Origin: Clostridia bacterium
GTDB lineage: Bacteria > Bacillota > Clostridia > UBA1212 > UBA1255
Assembly (NCBI GenBank): GCA_016287565.1
Contig: JAEFAM010000013.1
Location: 1 to 45,785, forward strand
Reading direction: 5' to 3'
Length of the DNA stretch: 45,785 nucleotides
Below the pieces are notes generated by a model. The model saw only the letters and a program-made list of their open reading frames with translations. It did not search any database and had not been told where the DNA came from. Shown one piece after another: positions 42,580-45,785 of this stretch (position 1 is its first letter; every line of letters starts with the position of its first letter). Both the position numbers and the translations under genes were made by a program.

Positions 42580-44112
42580 TTGAACGACAGCGAGATATTG
42601 CAACTGATCGCGGCGGGAGACGAGCGCGGGCTCAGGGAGCTCGAACGCGCGTACTCGGATCATTGCGCGGAAACGGCGCTGGAAGTGCTTGACGCCGCGG
42701 AGCTCGACGCTGCCGGTACGGGAGAGGGCAGCGCTGTTTCCAGGCGCGAGATCGCCCGTCAATGCGCCTTCGACGCCTTCTTGAAATTGTGGAATTGCCG
42801 CGGCAATATCGACCCGGCGACGTTCCCGCTTCGCGAATATCTGGACGACACGGTGCGGAACGTGGCATTGTCCCGCAGGGCCCGGAATGCGTCGATGCCG
42901 GCCACGCCTCTGGAATGGGCGGCGGCCCCGGCAGTTTCCGGCGCGGCCCAGGCACGTTCCGGTGAGTTCAAAGGGCCAATTAAGAGCGGCTGGATCACCG
43001 GCTTCGACGAAGCTCCGGAAGCAGCGACCGCTTCCGGCGACACCGGCGCTTCCTCTACGGGCACCGCCGCCGACGCTGCAGCCTCCTCCGGCGCCACCGA
43101 TGCAAACTCTGCCGCCAACGACGCTGCCGACGCGACCACCGGCACCTCTGCTTTGTCAAAAAAGAAGCGCAAGACCCGCCTGATCATCGCAGGCGCCGTT
43201 GCCCTCGCTCTCCTGATCGCCGCGGTCATAACCGGCGCCGTCATAAACTCCCGCTCCTCCCGCAAAAAAGATCCTTCCCTTGACAGAGTAACTCCGCCGC
43301 GCCGCTCCGCCGACGCCACTGCCGCCCCCGGCCGCACCTCGGCCAGGACCGCGTTTCCCGGCGTGACTCCCGATCCCTCTGCCACCCCGGATCATTCAGC
43401 CACCCCGGGCCCTGCCACCGGGCCCGTTTACGACCCGACTGCCGTATCCACCGAACAGATCCCGGAAACGTTCCCGCCCACCGAAGAACCGTCACCGACT
43501 CCAATCGTGGAAAAGACGCTTTCGGTAGATCTTAACTTAGACGGATACGCAGAGACCATTGCCGTCGAAAGGAAACAGTTTGACCCAAATTCTTTCACAG
43601 TTTCGGTGAAAGAAGGAACGGAAAAGGACAACGGAAAAGTGATCTGGTCCATAGGCGCAGACGTCAGCCATTCAGGCTGGACAGGGTGCTGCCTGTGCGT
43701 CATCGGCGAACGGTACGGCATCCTCGTATACAAGCCGGAAGTCTATCAGGGCGAAGCAGCTTATTCATTCACCGTTTACGGATTCTCAAAAGAATTCGGG
43801 GCTTACGTCGAAGATTACGGCGCCGTCTCGTTCAGTATGACGGGCAGGACTCCGCTGCCGGTCAAAGCCATGGTCACGTTTGCGGACCGGGTCAATATCT
43901 ATCTCGCCTCCAACACGCTCCTGCTCAGCACGCTGGACGGCCAGGTCTCGACCGGAGGAGGCTTGCCCGCGGAGAAATATTCCTGGACGGCCACGTACGC
44001 ACCGGACGGCGACTCGTCTTTATCCAGGCCGATGGAAGAACGCCTGAACGAGGTCAGAGATATCCTTTACAGAAGTTATCACGACGATTTCGACATAATC
44101 ATTATCGATTGA
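42580..44112 (+). CDS. Transmembrane protein with N-terminal sigma-70 region-2-like domain
   Basis: This 510-residue chimera begins at a TTG with GGGAGG 6 nt upstream. Residues 1 to about 105 resemble sigma region 2: SEILQLIAAGDERGLRELERAYSD, then RQCAFDAFLKLWNCRG and LREYLDDTVRNVALSRRAR, compared with the FLKLW and ARNxAL landmarks of ECF factors. No region 4 follows. Instead there is an Ala/Ser/Thr-rich linker, a transmembrane helix at about 197-220 (LIIAGAVALALLIAAVITG), a Pro/Thr-rich outer linker, and an extracytoplasmic domain from about 310 starting LSVDLNLDGYAETIAVE, which has an FG-GAP/calcium-loop look. It may be a membrane-tethered sigma-like or sigma-mimic regulator. The role is unproven. 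Confidence 0.72.
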   Translation: MNDSEILQLIAAGDERGLRELERAYSDHCAETALEVLDAAELDAAGTGEGSAVSRREIARQCAFDAFLKLWNCRGNIDPATFPLREYLDDTVRNVALSRRARNASMPATPLEWAAAPAVSGAAQARSGEFKGPIKSGWITGFDEAPEAATASGDTGASSTGTAADAAASSGATDANSAANDAADATTGTSALSKKKRKTRLIIAGAVALALLIAAVITGAVINSRSSRKKDPSLDRVTPPRRSADATAAPGRTSARTAFPGVTPDPSATPDHSATPGPATGPVYDPTAVSTEQIPETFPPTEEPSPTPIVEKTLSVDLNLDGYAETIAVERKQFDPNSFTVSVKEGTEKDNGKVIWSIGADVSHSGWTGCCLCVIGERYGILVYKPEVYQGEAAYSFTVYGFSKEFGAYVEDYGAVSFSMTGRTPLPVKAMVTFADRVNIYLASNTLLLSTLDGQVSTGGGLPAEKYSWTATYAPDGDSSLSRPMEERLNEVRDILYRSYHDDFDIIIID

Positions 44113-44146
44113 CGTTCGCCGCGCCGCTTTAGCGCAACGTTTTTTG
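44112..44146 (+). terminator. Terminator after the sigma-2-like membrane protein gene
   Basis: ACGTT (44112-44116) pairs with AACGT (44136-44140), with an inner GCGC / GCGC pairing, and is followed by TTTTTT. Confidence 0.6.
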
Positions 44147-44173
44147 CCGCCTGTCCATATGAAGCTATTTGTG

Positions 44174-44203
44174 ACACACCGGCGAAGACCGGCGTGATAT
44201 AAT
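44174..44203 (+). promoter_or_regulatory. Extended -10 promoter with imperfect dyad upstream of the XRE-sigma4 gene
   Basis: TGATATAAT (44195-44203) is an exact extended -10. An imperfect dyad, CACACCGGC and GCCGGTC/GGCGTG around GAAGA (about 44175-44196), lies where the -35 would be, with no good -35 hexamer. Such a site could serve an autoregulating helix-turn-helix protein. Confidence 0.55.
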
Positions 44204-44267
44204 CGTACCGTGGACCGCGGACGGATCCGGATCCCGCTATACCGTTAGTAAAACAAAGAGGGCGTCA

Positions 44268-44756
44268 ATGAAAGGCACAGCCGAGAAGATCTCGAATTTA
44301 AGAACGCGACAGGGATTGACCCAGCAGGAACTGGCAGACAGGCTGAACGTGTCGCGCTCCCTCGTTGCCATGTGGGAAGCCGGGACCAGGACGCCCGACT
44401 ACTTCTGCATCGACGGGATGGCCAGGGTGTTCGGCGTCAACAAAAGCGAGATCGTTGACCCTGCGGACGGCGCTTCCGATTCTTCTTCCGAGCTCGACCG
44501 GATAACAAATGAAATTTCCGACATCGAAGATTCAGAAGGTTTCCCGGGGTCGAAAGAGGAATTGCTGGCGGCGATGAGATCGTTTCTCTCGAAGCAAAGC
44601 ACGAAGGACAACGAGATATTCATGGCCCGTTATTTGTTTAAGCGATCTTACAAAGAGATCGCCTGCGATCTGAAAATGGGTCAGAAAGCCGTAAGCGTAA
44701 GGCTCACCAGGCTGAGGAAAAAGCTAAGGCGCTTTTTAAAGGAGGAAAGGAAATGA
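44268..44756 (+). CDS. XRE helix-turn-helix fused to a sigma-70 region-4-like domain
   Basis: This 162-residue protein begins with an XRE/Cro-type domain (residues 1-65: ISNLRTRQGLTQQELADRLN, then VSRSLVAMWEAGTRTPDY). An acidic linker of about 35 residues follows (SSSELDRITNEISDIEDSEG). The C-terminal domain (about 95-160) reads like sigma region 4: STKDNEIFMARYLFKRSYKEIA, CDLKMGQKAVSVRLTRLRKKLRRFL. It thus has two DNA-binding modules and no region 2. It has AGAGGG upstream, its own extended -10 promoter, and overlaps the next gene by 4 nt (ATGA). It is probably a transcription factor controlled by the coupled membrane protein. Confidence 0.88.
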   Translation: MKGTAEKISNLRTRQGLTQQELADRLNVSRSLVAMWEAGTRTPDYFCIDGMARVFGVNKSEIVDPADGASDSSSELDRITNEISDIEDSEGFPGSKEELLAAMRSFLSKQSTKDNEIFMARYLFKRSYKEIACDLKMGQKAVSVRLTRLRKKLRRFLKEERK

Positions 44757-45472
44757 ATAATTTGGAATTTGAAAGCGTTCTCTCGGAGATATGGGACAGC
44801 AGCGAATATTGCAAAACCATGACCGCACGCCGGAAGAAAGAGAAAACGCGGCTCATTGTTTCGTTGGCATCGGTGGCTGCGGTCGTCCTCGTTATTTCGA
44901 TAACTGTATTTGCGTCAAATACGGGCCGGCAGGATACGCTGTTTACTTATTACGGATTTGACCAGAGCGTGATCAAGGTCGGCGACCGGTATTATCTGTT
45001 TTACACCGGAGACAAGGAACCACGCTACGCCGAATATAACGGTAAAAAGTATTATCTTGGAGACTACGGATCCGTCGATTACGAAAAGGTCGACGCTTTC
45101 ATCGAAGAAAGGGGCAACGCATACCGTCAGGTGGTCGAAGAGTACGGAGATTATTCGTACACCGTCGAGACCGGGGACGCCATCATCACTTATTACAACG
45201 ACGCCGATACGATCAACAAAATGATCGCCGAGAAAATGCCGGAGGAGCTTTTAACGTACGTTGCCCCGAACGGAAACGTCGTGGATGGCAGATCTCTCAA
45301 CGGAACCGCCGTGACGCTTTACGTTTTTGAAGGCTCCGGCGGAGAAGTCCTTTTTGTCCCTGCCCAATACCCGTCGGCCGTGCGGTTTTACGTTGTCGCC
45401 GATAAGGTCAATAAAGATATCGAGGAAAAGTCCGGAGAAGTCTTTTACAATGAGATCATAAATTCGAGATGA
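44753..45472 (+). CDS. Single-pass membrane protein coupled to the XRE-sigma4 regulator
   Basis: This 239-residue protein has a cytoplasmic N-terminus of about 33 residues (FESVLSEIWDSSEYCKTMTARRKKEK), a transmembrane helix at about 34-54 (LIVSLASVAAVVLVISITVFA), and a compact extracytoplasmic domain rich in Tyr and Asp (YYGFDQSVIKVGDRYYLFY, YRQVVEEYGDYSYTVETGD). Its ATG lies in the stop of the regulator gene, the same coupling seen in both ECF loci of this window. It is inferred to sense an envelope condition and to bind the XRE-sigma4 protein. No known family is recognised. Confidence 0.75.
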   Translation: MNNLEFESVLSEIWDSSEYCKTMTARRKKEKTRLIVSLASVAAVVLVISITVFASNTGRQDTLFTYYGFDQSVIKVGDRYYLFYTGDKEPRYAEYNGKKYYLGDYGSVDYEKVDAFIEERGNAYRQVVEEYGDYSYTVETGDAIITYYNDADTINKMIAEKMPEELLTYVAPNGNVVDGRSLNGTAVTLYVFEGSGGEVLFVPAQYPSAVRFYVVADKVNKDIEEKSGEVFYNEIINSR

Positions 45473-45600
45473 CGGCTGTTTTGACGTCGCCGGTGCCGGC
45501 AATTGCGGCAACTGTCGGTATAAAGAGTGGCCAACGGCGTGGTCAACAACGCATGGCGGTAACTCGGAAACAGCGGAAAATAGTCGCATCAAAAAAAGGC

Positions 45601-45629
45601 TTGACACCCATATGAAAAAAGAGTATCAT
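45601..45629 (+). promoter_or_regulatory. Promoter of tRNA-Leu
   Basis: TTGACA (45601-45606), a 17-bp spacer and TATCAT (45624-45629), 31 bp before the tRNA. This is the strongest consensus promoter in the window. Confidence 0.82.
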
Positions 45630-45660
45630 ACTCTCGCTCGTTCGAAGACGAGTTGCCAAC

Positions 45661-45744
45661 GCGGATATGGCGGAACTGGCAGACGCGCACGGTTCAGGTC
45701 CGTGTGAGAGTTCTCTCATACAGGTTCAAGTCCTGCTATCCGCA
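45661..45744 (+). tRNA. tRNA-Leu (anticodon CAG)
   Basis: The gene is 84 nt with acceptor stem GCGGATA / TATCCGC and discriminator A. The anticodon stem CACGG / CCGTG holds a 7-nt loop TTCAGGT (anticodon CAG at 45695-45697), reading CUG codons. The long variable arm (TGAGAG to CTCTCA) is typical of class II leucine tRNA, and the T arm has GGTTCAAGTCC. No CCA is encoded, so it must be added after transcription. Confidence 0.96.
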
Positions 45745-45753
45745 CTACAGGAT

Positions 45754-45785
45754 AGCCCCGAGATCATGGAATCCCGGGGCTGTTT
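45754..45785 (+). terminator. Terminator after tRNA-Leu (runs to window edge)
   Basis: AGCCCCG (45754-45760) pairs with CGGGGCT (45775-45781), and the window ends in the following GTTT. Confidence 0.75.

Overview
The window looks like the chromosome of a GC-rich member of the Bacillota, class Clostridia. The signs are a TrpR-family YerC-type regulator heading a his operon with hisZ and short-form hisG, a YitT transporter, a zinc-type ribosomal protein L31, tig-clpP-clpX order, Shine-Dalgarno-led genes, many 4-nt ATGA overlaps, and a tRNA gene without an encoded CCA. No plasmid, phage or replication module is visible. The one clear mobile element is an IS30-family insertion sequence. The species cannot be named from sequence reading alone.

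Layout: 1-1823 holds a YitT-type membrane protein and a PfkB-family sugar kinase. 1824-2163 is an array of tiny hairpins. 2164-4934 is an ECF sigma factor with a translationally coupled large membrane protein, a probable anti-sigma or sensor. 5040-5900 is noncoding and repeat-rich: a second mini-hairpin array, REP-like palindromes and a GTTAAGTAAAAT inverted-repeat element. 6025-11022 is a proteostasis and translation block (rpmE, tig, clpP, clpX, tsaD). 11101-14357, on the minus strand, carries a GH43-like lipoprotein, a BCP peroxiredoxin and a metallophosphoesterase. 14517-25697 is the histidine operon (trpR-family regulator, hisZ-G-D-C-B-H-A-F-IE), whose last gene overlaps a large pectate-lyase-fold lipoprotein. 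A solute-binding lipoprotein follows. 27316-29681 is a second ECF sigma and membrane-protein pair. 29895-31771 is a two-gene sugar-metabolism operon (MocA-type oxidoreductase, TIM-barrel isomerase). 32001-35863 carries a nitroreductase, sfsA, nagB, ppa and folD. 35870-38964, on the minus strand, carries a PdxA-family dehydrogenase, a stand-alone reverse transcriptase and a small hypothetical gene. 39099-40284 is the IS30 element. 40363-41622 is a membrane-anchored protein. 42580-45472 is an unusual regulatory locus, and a tRNA-Leu(CAG) closes the window.

The most interesting theme is repeated invention around sigma-70 parts. Two loci are ordinary ECF sigma factors, each overlapping a membrane protein that shares a short cytoplasmic LP(D/E)DI motif. 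In the third locus (42580-45472) the sigma parts appear redistributed. One protein carries a region-2-like domain fused through a transmembrane helix to an extracytoplasmic domain and has no region 4. The next gene fuses an XRE helix-turn-helix to a region-4-like domain and has no region 2. The third gene overlaps it by 4 nt and encodes another single-pass membrane protein. A second candidate system is the stand-alone reverse transcriptase: it sits directly behind a 130-nt noncoding segment with long-range and potentially pseudoknotted pairing and a terminator, and behind a gene whose C-terminus resembles a nuclease fold.

A further theme is short-period repeats (about 20-22, 42 and 83 bp), some of which have invaded coding sequence at the 3' ends of hisZ and hisA. 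All functional statements rest on recognising motifs by eye; no database search was run.
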